A model generated the notes under the pieces. It made no database searches, was not told where the DNA came from, and worked only from the letters and a program-made list of their open reading frames with translations. Position numbers and translations under genes: made by a program. Positions 7,884 to 15,860 of a DNA stretch of 64,000 bases are shown in pieces; the stretch's first letter is position 1; every line of letters starts with the position of its first letter. This stretch comes from UQRS01 sp050946935 (GTDB taxonomy: Bacteria; Bacillota; Clostridia; Oscillospirales; Acutalibacteraceae): positions 310,001 through 374,000 of the forward strand of contig JBMNVR010000001.1 in the NCBI GenBank assembly GCA_050946935.1, written 5' to 3'.

Positions 7884-8411
7884 ATGAGCGAATCAGACGC
7901 GAAGTGGTATGTCGTACATACCTATTCCGGGTATGAAAACAAGGTGGCCACCGACCTTTCCAAAATGGTGGAGAACCGCCAGCTCCAGGAACTGATTTAC
8001 GACATCCAGGTGCCGACCGAAACGGTTGTGGAAATCGGCAAGGACAATCAGAAAAAGGAAGTTGAGCGGAAGATTTTCCCGGGTTACGTCCTCATCAAGA
8101 TGATCGTGACCGACGACTCCTGGTATGTGGTCCGCAACACCCGCGGCGTCACCGGATTTGTCGGCCCGGCGTCCAAGCCGGTCCCGCTGACCGAGGAGGA
8201 GGTTGCTTCCCTGGGCGTTGAGAAACGCACGGTGGAGATCCTTTATAAAGTCGGGGACAGCGTCAATATCGTGGACGGGCCGCTCGACGGCTTCAGCGGT
8301 ATCGTGGACAAAATCAGCCCGGAGGAAAATCAGGTTACCGTTACCATCTCGATGTTCGGGCGGGAAACGCCGGTCGAGCTGGAGCTGGATCAGGTTGAGC
8401 TGATCGGCTGA
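7884..8411 (+). CDS. nusG: Transcription termination/antitermination protein NusG
   Basis: 175-aa transcription elongation factor that binds RNA polymerase. The N-terminal NGN domain starts with WYVVHTYSGYENKVATDL and includes FPGYVLIKM and WYVVRNTRGVTGFVG. The C-terminal KOW domain has the motif DGPLDGFSGIVDKI. Length and domain order are standard. GGAGGTTATAGA precedes the ATG. It follows secE by 20 bases, the conserved arrangement. Confidence 0.96.
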   Translation: MSESDAKWYVVHTYSGYENKVATDLSKMVENRQLQELIYDIQVPTETVVEIGKDNQKKEVERKIFPGYVLIKMIVTDDSWYVVRNTRGVTGFVGPASKPVPLTEEEVASLGVEKRTVEILYKVGDSVNIVDGPLDGFSGIVDKISPEENQVTVTISMFGRETPVELELDQVELIG

Positions 8412-8514
8412 CCGATCCGACAGAGTATGTCTTTCCCGGCGGAGCTTTACAGGCGATCCGCTGAGATGTTAAGAACATGCGGCGGAGATCTGCCGCGCGG
8501 CGCCCCAGGCGCCG

Positions 8515-8579
8515 ATGGTGGGAGGAACGGAATCAAACCGTTCCGCAAGGCAAATTAAATTGCCGCTTCTCATGACCAC
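8515..8579 (+). promoter_or_regulatory. Putative L1-binding leader element upstream of rplK
   Basis: The 188-base gap between nusG and rplK contains GGTGGGAGG (8517-8525), the sequence of the L1-binding helix of 23S rRNA. It is followed by hairpins GGAACGG/CCGTTCC and GGCAA/TTGCC and a closing GACCA near 8573. L1 is known to repress its own operon by binding an mRNA copy of its rRNA site. The primary motif is visible; the fold and function are inferred. Confidence 0.5.
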
Positions 8580-8599
8580 GAATTACGGAGGTGCAAAAC

Positions 8600-9025
8600 A
8601 TGGCTCAGAAAGTTACGGGCTATATCAAACTTCAGATTCCTGCGGGTAAGGCAACCCCTGCCCCGCCGGTAGGACCTGCGCTCGGCCAGCACGGCGTCAA
8701 CATTATGGCGTTTACGAAGGAGTTCAACGAGCGCACCAAAAACGATGCGGGGCTGATTATCCCGGTGGTTATCACCGTGTATGCCGATCGTTCGTTCACA
8801 TTCGTCACCAAGACACCGCCTGCCGCCGTCCTGATTAAAAAGGCCTGCGGAATTGAGAGCGGTTCGGGCGAACCGAACAAGACCAAGGTTGCAACGATAA
8901 CCAGCGAGCAGATCAGAAAAATCGCAGAGCAGAAAATGCCCGATCTCAACGCGGCTACGATTGAAACGGCCATGAGCATGGTCGCCGGTACCGCGCGCAG
9001 TATGGGCGTAACTGTCGTCGACTGA
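8600..9025 (+). CDS. rplK: 50S ribosomal protein L11 (uL11)
   Basis: 141-aa protein of the GTPase-associated centre of the large subunit. It has the L11 N-domain (GKATPAPPVGPALGQHG, VNIMAFTKEFNERT) and the RNA-binding C-domain with KTPPAAVLIKKA and GTARSMGVTV. The ATG at 8600 is chosen over a GTG three codons earlier because GGAGGTG sits directly upstream and the protein then starts with the conserved MAQKVTGYIKLQI. Confidence 0.97.
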   Translation: MAQKVTGYIKLQIPAGKATPAPPVGPALGQHGVNIMAFTKEFNERTKNDAGLIIPVVITVYADRSFTFVTKTPPAAVLIKKACGIESGSGEPNKTKVATITSEQIRKIAEQKMPDLNAATIETAMSMVAGTARSMGVTVVD

Positions 9026-9033
9026 CGCTCTCA

Positions 9034-9061
9034 GGTGGGAGGGAATTCTCCCGATTTCACC
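9034..9061 (+). promoter_or_regulatory. Putative L1-binding element between rplK and rplA
   Basis: A compact structure matches the L1 site in 23S rRNA: lower stem GGTG/CACC, left internal loop GGA, upper stem GGGA/TCCC, loop ATTC and right internal loop GATTT. It ends just before the rplA ribosome binding site (GGGAGGTAAC), so L1 binding could shut off its own translation. Second copy of the GGTGGGAGG motif in this operon. Confidence 0.55.
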
Positions 9062-9087
9062 ACTTTACAGGGAGGTAACAAATCAAA

Positions 9088-9783
9088 ATGAAACACGGTA
9101 AAAAATATACAGACAGCCGCAAGCTGGTGGATTCCAGCAAGCTGTATGATATCGAAGAGGCTATGGATCTGGCTGTAAAGACCAAGACTGCCAAGTTTGA
9201 CGAAACGGTTGAGCTGCATGTCCGTTTGGGCGTCGATTCTCGCCATGCCGACCAGCAGGTTCGCGGCGCGGTCGTGCTGCCGAACGGCACCGGCAAAAAG
9301 GTTCGCACCCTGGTTATCGCCAAGGGCGACGCCGCCAAAGCGGCGGAAGAGGCCGGCTCCGACTATGTCGGGGCGGAGGATATGGTCACCAAAATTCAGA
9401 AAGAGAACTGGATGGATTTCGACGTGCTGATCGCCAGCCCGGATATGATGGGTCTGGTTGGCCGGCTGGGTAAAATTCTCGGCCCCCGCGGTCTGATGCC
9501 GAACCCGAAGGCCGGCACGGTCACCCCCGACGTGGCCCGCGCCGTGACTGAGGCAAAGGCCGGTAAGATTGAGTATCGCTTGGATAAGACCAACATCATT
9601 CACTGCCCGATCGGCAAGGTTTCTTTCGGCGCCGACAAGCTGAAAGAGAATATGGATACCCTGATGGGTGCCATTGCCAAAGCCAAGCCGGCTTCCGCCA
9701 AGGGTCAGTATATCCGCTCCTGCGTTGTTGCGACGACCATGGGCCCCGGCATCAAGATCAATCCGTCCCGGTTTGGCGTTTGA
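9088..9783 (+). CDS. rplA: 50S ribosomal protein L1 (uL1)
   Basis: 231-aa protein of the L1 stalk, also a translational repressor of its own operon in many bacteria. It starts MKHGKKYTDSRKLV and carries the signature region GKILGPRGLMPNPKAGTVT and the C-terminal GQYIRSCVVATTMGPG. Length is normal. GGGAGGTAAC precedes the ATG. It is followed by a terminator rather than by rplJ-rplL. Confidence 0.97.
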   Translation: MKHGKKYTDSRKLVDSSKLYDIEEAMDLAVKTKTAKFDETVELHVRLGVDSRHADQQVRGAVVLPNGTGKKVRTLVIAKGDAAKAAEEAGSDYVGAEDMVTKIQKENWMDFDVLIASPDMMGLVGRLGKILGPRGLMPNPKAGTVTPDVARAVTEAKAGKIEYRLDKTNIIHCPIGKVSFGADKLKENMDTLMGAIAKAKPASAKGQYIRSCVVATTMGPGIKINPSRFGV

Positions 9784-9811
9784 GCGTTTTCCGGGTCTGT
9801 GCAAGTTTGAG

Positions 9812-9866
9812 GGAGGCGTCCTTCTTTTCCTGTTTTGGAAAGGATGGACGCCTCCTTTGTTTTTTG
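9812..9866 (+). terminator. Terminator after rplA
   Basis: GGAGGCGTCC (9812-9821) pairs with GGACGCCTCC (9846-9855), extended inward by TTTCC/GGAAA, followed by TTTGTTTTTT. It closes the ribosomal operon. Confidence 0.88.
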
Positions 9867-9916
9867 CTGTGCGCTTTACAAATCTCCGTAAAAAGGAAAA
9901 TCCGGGTTTTGTTTTA

Positions 9917-9945
9917 TTGCCATTCCAAAGATTTTGTATTATAAT
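9917..9945 (+). promoter_or_regulatory. Promoter of the cytidylate-kinase-like gene
   Basis: TTGCCA (9917-9922), 17-base spacer, TATAAT (9940-9945). A hairpin CCCCTTTCG/CGAAGGGG (9968-9999) follows in the leader, just before AAAGGAGGAGG. Confidence 0.72.
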
Positions 9946-10019
9946 ATATATAGAGAGAAAAGGCCAACCCCTTTCGGCGGTTTTATAATCGCGAAGGGGC
10001 TTTAAAGGAGGAGGTCCGT

Positions 10020-10643
10020 ATGAAAACCAAAAAGGTAATCACTATCTCCCGGCAGTTGGCAAGCGGCGGCCGGCAAATCGGCAAGCTGCTGGCCAAAACG
10101 CTCGATATCCCGTTTTATGATAAGGAGCTTTTGTCTATCGCCGCCAGGGAAAGCGGGTTAAGCCAGGCCGCCTTTGAAAACGCCGACGAGCAGCCGACCA
10201 ACAGCTTTTTGTACAATCTTTCGATCAATTCTCAGCTTATGGCCGGGAATTATAATGATTATTCGGCCATCCTCAATAACGACCGTCTGTTTGTCATCCA
10301 GTCGGAAGTAATCAAGAAGGTTGCGGCCGAAAGTCCTTGCGTTATCGTGGGCCGTTGTGCGGACTACATACTGGCCGACGATCCGGATCTGGTCAGCGTG
10401 TTCATTCACGCTTCGGATGATTTTCGCATCAGCCGGATCATGGACTATGAGCATATTCCGGAGTCAAAGGCCAAAAGCTTCATCACCAAGGCGGACAAAA
10501 AACGCGGAAGCTATTATAATTATTACACCGGCAAACGGTGGGACGCGGCGGCCAGTTATCACCTCTGCCTGGAGTCCAGCGCCTTGGGGATAGAGAAAAC
10601 CGCAGCCGCGATTGCGGCCTATCTGCGGGCGATTGAAGCGTAA
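10020..10643 (+). CDS. Cytidylate kinase-like family protein
   Basis: 207-aa P-loop-related protein of the cytidylate-kinase-like family. The N-terminus KVITISRQLASGGRQIGKLLA resembles the nucleotide-binding strand-loop-helix of Cmk, but the loop lacks the canonical GxxGxGK spacing, as is usual for this family. DIPFYDKELL and CVIVGRCADYIL are other family hallmarks. True CMP kinase in Clostridia is usually a longer or fused protein, so substrate identity is open. It has its own promoter and terminator, hence monocistronic, and a strong AAAGGAGGAGG ribosome binding site. Confidence 0.8.
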   Translation: MKTKKVITISRQLASGGRQIGKLLAKTLDIPFYDKELLSIAARESGLSQAAFENADEQPTNSFLYNLSINSQLMAGNYNDYSAILNNDRLFVIQSEVIKKVAAESPCVIVGRCADYILADDPDLVSVFIHASDDFRISRIMDYEHIPESKAKSFITKADKKRGSYYNYYTGKRWDAAASYHLCLESSALGIEKTAAAIAAYLRAIEA

Positions 10644-10674
10644 ATCGGCCGGACAAAATTTTTCAACCTTGCAA

Positions 10675-10702
10675 GCGGAGCGCAAAAGCGCTCCGCTTTT
10701 TT
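10675..10702 (+). terminator. Terminator after the cytidylate-kinase-like gene
   Basis: Perfect 8-bp stem GCGGAGCG/CGCTCCGC around CAAAAG, followed by six T. Confidence 0.92.
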
Positions 10703-10805
10703 CCGGAGGATTCAACCTACTGCCTTAATAATATCCGCATAAAAAAGAAAAGAAATCACGGCCGGAAATTTATATAAGACTGCCCTTTAAAAAATGACCG
10801 GCCTG

Positions 10806-10814
10806 TGGTATAAT
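10806..10814 (+). promoter_or_regulatory. Extended -10 promoter upstream of nadB
   Basis: TGGTATAAT (10806-10814) is an extended -10 element about 135 bases before nadB; no convincing -35 is visible. I saw no obvious NiaR-type operator. Confidence 0.5.
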
Positions 10815-10950
10815 AGCCCAAAATGGTTGTTGTGCCATGGGGCTCAACGTGTCTTTCGGTAAATCGCGGCAGCGTCACATACGCACAACGCCTTTACAGA
10901 ATAAATCAACAAACTGTTTATCCTTTTTCGGAATCGGGGGCAGATTTGCC

Positions 10951-12405
10951 ATGCGGGATCAATATGATGTAATTATTGTCGGCGGCGGCGTGGCCGGACT
11001 GTATGCTGCGCTGAACCTTGACGAGAGGCTGGAGGTGCTTCTGGTCTCCAAACGGGAGCTGACGCTCTGCAACAGCTCGCTGGCACAGGGCGGCGTAGCT
11101 GCTGTGCTCGACACATCGGGGGACAGCTATAAGCTGCATTACGAGGATACTATGATTGCGGGCGGATACGCCTGCCGGCCGGAAGCGGTCGAGGTTCTGG
11201 TCAAAGAGGGGCCGGAGGATGTTCGCCGCGCCATCGGCTACGGGGTTGTGTTTGACCGCGGACCGGATGGCGCTCTCTCCAAAACATTGGAAGGGGGACA
11301 CTCCCGTCATCGGATCGTGCACCATAAGGATTCCACGGGGGAGGAACTGGTGCGCGCCCTTTCTCTGGCCGTTCGGGAGAGGAAAAACGTTACGGTGCTT
11401 GAAAACGCCCAGCTCGCCTTTCTGGATGAGATTTCAAACGGCTTTTGCGCCGGGCTGTTGACGCCCGACGGCTACCGACCGGTGCGCGGCTCCTTTGTCC
11501 TGCTGGCGACCGGCGGGATCGGCCGGGTCTATATGTATACCACCAACTCGGCCATCGCAACCGGGGACGGCATTGCGCTGGCCTATGACCTCGGCGCGAA
11601 AATTGAAAATCTGCATTATGTTCAGTTCCATCCGACTGCCTTTGCCGCCGCGCCCGACCGCGAACGCTTCCTGATCAGCGAAGCGGTGCGAGGCGAGGGG
11701 GCCTACCTGCTGAACAGGGACGGCCGTCGGTTCATGGATCGCTATGATGAACGGCTGGAGCTGGCGCCGCGGGACGTCGTTTCCCGCTCAATCATGCTGG
11801 AGGAGCGGCGAACCGGCAGCGATAAGTTCTATCTCGACATCCGGCACCGCGGCGCCGGTTTTATCCAGGATCGCTTCCCGATGATCTACACCCGTTGCCT
11901 GCAGGAGGGGGTGGATATCACCTCTGAATACATTCCGGTTTACCCCTGCCAGCACTACCTGATGGGAGGGATCGACGTTGATCTGCACAGCCGGACCAAG
12001 GTTGACCGCCTCTACGCTGCGGGGGAGTGCTCCCACACCGGGGTGCACGGCAAGAACCGGCTGGCCTCCAACTCTTTGCTGGAGGCGCTGGTGTTCGGCC
12101 GCCGCGCGGCGGAGGATATCTCGGCCCGCAGCCGATCGGCCGGCCCGCTCGGCAGCGAAATTCCCGCCCACCGGCTGGAGGGCGCGCCGCTGCACGCCGG
12201 TATCCGAACCAAAATCCGGAGCATTATCCAGCGTTCCTATTTTGTTATTCCCGACCTCGACGCGGCCGCGCAGGGCTTGCAGCAGATTGACGAGCTTTGC
12301 CGCAGGCTTACCCGCACCGCGTTTGAGATTGATGCCCATTACTGCGAAACCCGTTCGCTGGCCCGTGTGGCCTCAATTATTTTGAGAGAGGTGGTCGTCC
12401 AATGA
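10951..12405 (+). CDS. nadB: L-aspartate oxidase
   Basis: FAD enzyme that oxidises L-aspartate to iminoaspartate, the first step of de novo NAD synthesis. 484 aa from the ATG at 10951, which has GGGGG upstream and is followed at once by the dinucleotide-binding motif VIIVGGGVAGLYAALNL. Further family landmarks are SSLAQGGVAAV, GGHSRHRIVHH (active-site region), ATGGIGRVY, FHPTAF, GEGAYLLNRDGRRFM and GECSHTGVHGKNRLASNSLLE. The C-terminal helical domain is present. An upstream in-frame extension of 38 codons has no ribosome binding site. Its last bases overlap the start of nadC, which separates it from fumarate reductase flavoproteins. nadA is not adjacent. Confidence 0.94.
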   Translation: MRDQYDVIIVGGGVAGLYAALNLDERLEVLLVSKRELTLCNSSLAQGGVAAVLDTSGDSYKLHYEDTMIAGGYACRPEAVEVLVKEGPEDVRRAIGYGVVFDRGPDGALSKTLEGGHSRHRIVHHKDSTGEELVRALSLAVRERKNVTVLENAQLAFLDEISNGFCAGLLTPDGYRPVRGSFVLLATGGIGRVYMYTTNSAIATGDGIALAYDLGAKIENLHYVQFHPTAFAAAPDRERFLISEAVRGEGAYLLNRDGRRFMDRYDERLELAPRDVVSRSIMLEERRTGSDKFYLDIRHRGAGFIQDRFPMIYTRCLQEGVDITSEYIPVYPCQHYLMGGIDVDLHSRTKVDRLYAAGECSHTGVHGKNRLASNSLLEALVFGRRAAEDISARSRSAGPLGSEIPAHRLEGAPLHAGIRTKIRSIIQRSYFVIPDLDAAAQGLQQIDELCRRLTRTAFEIDAHYCETRSLARVASIILREVVVQ

Positions 12406-13235
12406 TTCCGGCTTATATCGACGGCATCCTGCAAAACGCACTGCTTGAGGACGTCAACTACATCGACGTTTCGGCTGACTATCTGCTGGACGACAGCCAG
12501 ACAGACACTGGCCGGTTTGTGGCCAAGGCGGACGGCATCCTCTGCGGGGTGGAGGTTGGCCTGCGGGTGTTCGACCTGCTGGATCCGCGCTTCTCGGCCG
12601 AGCGGTTCAAAAAGGACGGCGACCGGCTGCAAAAGGGCGATCTGATCGCCACGGTGACCGGTCCGGCGCCCGCCCTGCTGAAGGGGGAGCGCACTGCTTT
12701 AAACCTGATGCAGCATATGTCAGGCATCGCCACCGCGACCGCCCGGTGCGTCGAGCTGGTGCGGGGGACCAAGGCTATGATTACCGATACGCGCAAGACC
12801 CTGCCGGGCCTGCGCGCCTTGCAAAAATACGCCGTCGTTTGTGGCGGAGGACGGAATCACCGCTTTAACCTCTCGGATGGCGCAATGCTCAAGGACAACC
12901 ATATCGACGCGGCCGGCGGCATCATCCCGGCGGTGGAGAAGCTGCGCGCGCGTCTTGGCCACATGGTCAAGATCGAGGTTGAGACCCGCAATCTGGACGA
13001 GGTGGCCGAGGCGCTGGCCGCCGGAGTTGAGATTATTATGCTGGATAATATGGATTGCGAAACCATGCGAAAAGCGGTCGGGCTGACGGCCGGCCGCGCA
13101 CTGCTGGAGGCGTCCGGCGGCATCACGGAGGATACTCTTCGCGCGGTGGCTGAGACGGGGGTGGACATCATCTCGATCGGGGCGCTGACCCACTCAGTAA
13201 AAGCGTTTGATATTTCGATGAAGATTGCAAAGTAA
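12402..13235 (+). CDS. nadC: Nicotinate-nucleotide pyrophosphorylase (quinolinate phosphoribosyltransferase)
   Basis: 277-aa enzyme turning quinolinate and PRPP into nicotinate mononucleotide. Family motifs are LNLMQHMSGIATAT, TDTRKTLPGLRALQKYAV, GGGRNHRFNLSDGAMLKDNH, VEVETRNLDE-like KIEVETRNLDEVAEAL, IIMLDNM and ASGGITEDTLRAVAETGVDIIS. The ATG overlaps the nadB stop (ATGA), which implies translational coupling. Length is normal. Confidence 0.97.
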   Translation: MIPAYIDGILQNALLEDVNYIDVSADYLLDDSQTDTGRFVAKADGILCGVEVGLRVFDLLDPRFSAERFKKDGDRLQKGDLIATVTGPAPALLKGERTALNLMQHMSGIATATARCVELVRGTKAMITDTRKTLPGLRALQKYAVVCGGGRNHRFNLSDGAMLKDNHIDAAGGIIPAVEKLRARLGHMVKIEVETRNLDEVAEALAAGVEIIMLDNMDCETMRKAVGLTAGRALLEASGGITEDTLRAVAETGVDIISIGALTHSVKAFDISMKIAK

Positions 13236-13345
13236 TCCGGTTTGATTTTGACCGAAAACCGGGAAAAATACTATCGCCGGCCGGCGGGACGTATATTTAT
13301 GGATAGAGATTGCGGCGCTTTGCCGATCATATTGGAGATGAACGG

Positions 13346-14104
13346 ATGAACTGTACGGTTGACAGCCTGCATATACATTATGTGGAGGAGGGCAGCGGGC
13401 CTGCCCTCCTGCTTTTGCATGGATGGGGTTCCTCTTCGGTAGCCTGGCGCGGGATCATGGCCGAGCTGCGCGGCCGGTATCGGGTGATTGCCCCCGACCT
13501 CCCCGGCTTTGGAGAGAGCGACCTGCCGACCGAGCCGTGGGATGTCGAGCGGTATGCCGCCTTCACCCTGCGGTTTATGCAGGCGGTCGGGGCGCTCAAT
13601 CCGATTTTGATTGGGCATTCGTTCGGCGGACGGATTATTTTCAAGCTGGCCGGTACCGGCCGTGTTTCTCCTGAAAAAATCGTCCTGATCGACGCCGCCG
13701 GCGTCCGCCCGAAGCAGTCGGTGAAGGCAAAACTCCGGGTGCGGACCTTCAAACTGGTGAAAGGGACGCTCTCGCTGCCCGGCATCCGCAAATATACCGG
13801 AGGGCTGCTGGCGGCGGCCCGGGCGCACTTCGGCTCGGCGGATTACAACAGCGCGCCTGAGGTGCTGCGCCAGACCCTTGTGAAAACGGTGAATGAGGAT
13901 TTGACCGGTTATATGCCGCAGATCAAGGCACCCACCCTCTTAATATACGGCGAAAACGACACGGCCACGCCGGTGGAGGACGCCCAAACGATCGAGGCGC
14001 TTATCCCCGACGCAGGGCTGTGCGTGATCAAAGGCGCCGGGCATTTCTCCTTCATCGACCGGCCGTATGAGGTGTACGCCATCCTGCACAGCTTTTTGGG
14101 ATAG
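13346..14104 (+). CDS. Alpha/beta hydrolase
   Basis: 252-aa alpha/beta-hydrolase-fold protein. The oxyanion region is LLLLHGWGSSS, the nucleophile elbow is GHSFGGR (Ser), the likely acid lies in YGENDTATPV (Asp) and the His is in GAGHFSFIDRP. The ATG at 13346 is preferred over a TTG at 13310 because GGAG lies eight bases upstream of it. No signal peptide, so cytoplasmic. The C-H or C-C hydrolase-like sequence does not reveal a substrate. It may be cotranscribed with the cell-wall genes that follow. Confidence 0.85.
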   Translation: MNCTVDSLHIHYVEEGSGPALLLLHGWGSSSVAWRGIMAELRGRYRVIAPDLPGFGESDLPTEPWDVERYAAFTLRFMQAVGALNPILIGHSFGGRIIFKLAGTGRVSPEKIVLIDAAGVRPKQSVKAKLRVRTFKLVKGTLSLPGIRKYTGGLLAAARAHFGSADYNSAPEVLRQTLVKTVNEDLTGYMPQIKAPTLLIYGENDTATPVEDAQTIEALIPDAGLCVIKGAGHFSFIDRPYEVYAILHSFLG

Positions 14105-14178
14105 CTGCAAGGGATTGGAGCGCGCCGTCGTTCTGTAAGATTTTTGTGTCCTCCCGGACAGGAAGGAATGGTTTACGC

Positions 14179-15747
14179 ATGGGTGTCCTGCTGAATCTTT
14201 CGGCTGCGGCGATCATCGTCGCGACCCTTTTCGCCCTGACCCGGCAGCTGCATATGCTGCAACTGAATTCTTACTATCCCTCCCGCTATTTCGGCTGGCT
14301 GAAGGGCGCTTTCCGACTGCGCAGCCTGTGCGCGGGGCTGTTTGCCTTGCTGCTGGCGATCGGTTTCTTCTTCGGCTGGAACGGATGGACTTTGCTGCCC
14401 CTTTGTCTGGTGGGAGGAGGCGTACGGGCTGCGGCGGCCGTCTATGACTATCGGCATTCGATCAAGAAAATCGTTTTTACCGCGCGGGTGAAACGGCTGT
14501 ACGCCACGGCGACAGCGCTGCTCTGCCTGCTGCTTCTGGCTGCCAATTTCTTCCCGCGGACGGGGATTCTTATACTCCTGTTCCTGTCGGCGGCGACGCC
14601 TCTGCTTGCGTTGGCTGCCTGGGCGGTAAACGCGCCGGTGGAGAGAGCGGTGCAGCGTCATTATATCCGGGACGCAAAACGGATTTTGCAGTCCCATCCG
14701 GGACTGACCGTGATCGGTGTCACCGGCAGCTATGGGAAAACCAGCACCAAGCATGCGGTGGGCCGCCTCCTCAGCGAGAAATACAACGTTCTGATCACGC
14801 CCGGCAGCTTTAACACCCCCATGGGGGTCGTCCGCACCGTGCGGGAGCAGCTGCGCCCTACCACGCAGGTTTTTGTGGTCGAGATGGGGGCAAAAAATGT
14901 CGGCGATATCCGGGAGATTTGTGAGATCGCCGATCCCGATATCGCCATCGTGACCTCGGTCGGGCCGCAGCATCTTGATACCTTTGGCTCGGTGGAGAAT
15001 GTTCTGCGTACCAAATTGGAACTGGCCAACTGGGTATCCGCCAAAGGCGGCCCGGTGTTCTTAAACACCGAAAACGCCTATCTGCGGGAGAGACTGGCTG
15101 ATTATCCGACTGCCGTCAGCTACGGGCAGGCGGCCTCGGCCGATTTCCATGCGGAGAATATCGTCTACAGCCCGCACGGCTCGGCCTTTGATTTTGTGGG
15201 CGCGGGGCGGCGCATTCCGGTCTCATCCAGAATGCTGGGCGGGCATAACGTTCTGAACATTACGGCGGCGGCGGCGGTCGGTGTTCGCCTGGGACTTCGC
15301 GATTTGCAGATCAAAGCGGCTGTCCGCACGCTGAATCCGGTTAGCCATCGGCTGGAGCTGAAGCAGTTCATCGGCGGGTCGGTGCTAATCGACGACGCCT
15401 ACAACGCCAATCCCGAGGGGTGTCTGGAGGCGGTGCGAGTGCTCTCTCACTTCGACGGGATGAAAAAGATTATCGTTACGCCCGGCTTGGTCGAGCTGGG
15501 GGATAGGGAATATGATTGCAATTTTGCTTTGGGCCGCGCCGCGGCAAAGGTTTGCGACATCATCCTTCTGGTGGGGGAAAAACGGGCCGTCCCCATGGCA
15601 GATGCCGTGCGGCAGAGCGACTTTGACCAGAGCAATCTGCACATCGTTCACTCGTTTCAGGAGGCGATGGAGCGCATGCGGGGCTTTGTAAAGGCCGACT
15701 GCGTCGTGCTGTTTGAAAACGACCTGCCCGACAACTACGCCGGGTGA
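14179..15747 (+). CDS. murF: Membrane-anchored MurF-type Mur ligase
   Basis: Probable UDP-MurNAc-tripeptide:D-Ala-D-Ala ligase of peptidoglycan synthesis. The central ATPase domain has the Mur P-loop GVTGSYGKTSTKHA, MGAKNVGDI and TSVGPQHLDTFGSVENV. The C-terminal domain begins near SHRLELK and has the MurF-type motif DDAYNANPEG. Normal MurF has an N-terminal UDP-substrate domain; here about 165 residues with four or five hydrophobic helices stand in its place. The ATG at 14179 has AGGAAGGA upstream; a GTG at 14146 is an alternative. The ddl gene 113 bases downstream makes the D-Ala-D-Ala it would use, supporting MurF over MurC/E. Confidence 0.86.
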   Translation: MGVLLNLSAAAIIVATLFALTRQLHMLQLNSYYPSRYFGWLKGAFRLRSLCAGLFALLLAIGFFFGWNGWTLLPLCLVGGGVRAAAAVYDYRHSIKKIVFTARVKRLYATATALLCLLLLAANFFPRTGILILLFLSAATPLLALAAWAVNAPVERAVQRHYIRDAKRILQSHPGLTVIGVTGSYGKTSTKHAVGRLLSEKYNVLITPGSFNTPMGVVRTVREQLRPTTQVFVVEMGAKNVGDIREICEIADPDIAIVTSVGPQHLDTFGSVENVLRTKLELANWVSAKGGPVFLNTENAYLRERLADYPTAVSYGQAASADFHAENIVYSPHGSAFDFVGAGRRIPVSSRMLGGHNVLNITAAAAVGVRLGLRDLQIKAAVRTLNPVSHRLELKQFIGGSVLIDDAYNANPEGCLEAVRVLSHFDGMKKIIVTPGLVELGDREYDCNFALGRAAAKVCDIILLVGEKRAVPMADAVRQSDFDQSNLHIVHSFQEAMERMRGFVKADCVVLFENDLPDNYAG

Positions 15748-15860
15748 GAGTTCTTTTCGCCGGCCTTACGTTGCCGGCGGGCATGTGTGAAGCACGATCG
15801 GGCTTTCATACATAAAACGCAAATATACGTTCAGTCTTATGCGAAAAGGTGGTTATATTT

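Noticed and set aside
13310..13345. TTG start for the alpha/beta hydrolase
   Set aside because: The ATG at 13346 has a correctly spaced GGAG, and the family N-terminal strand begins just after it.
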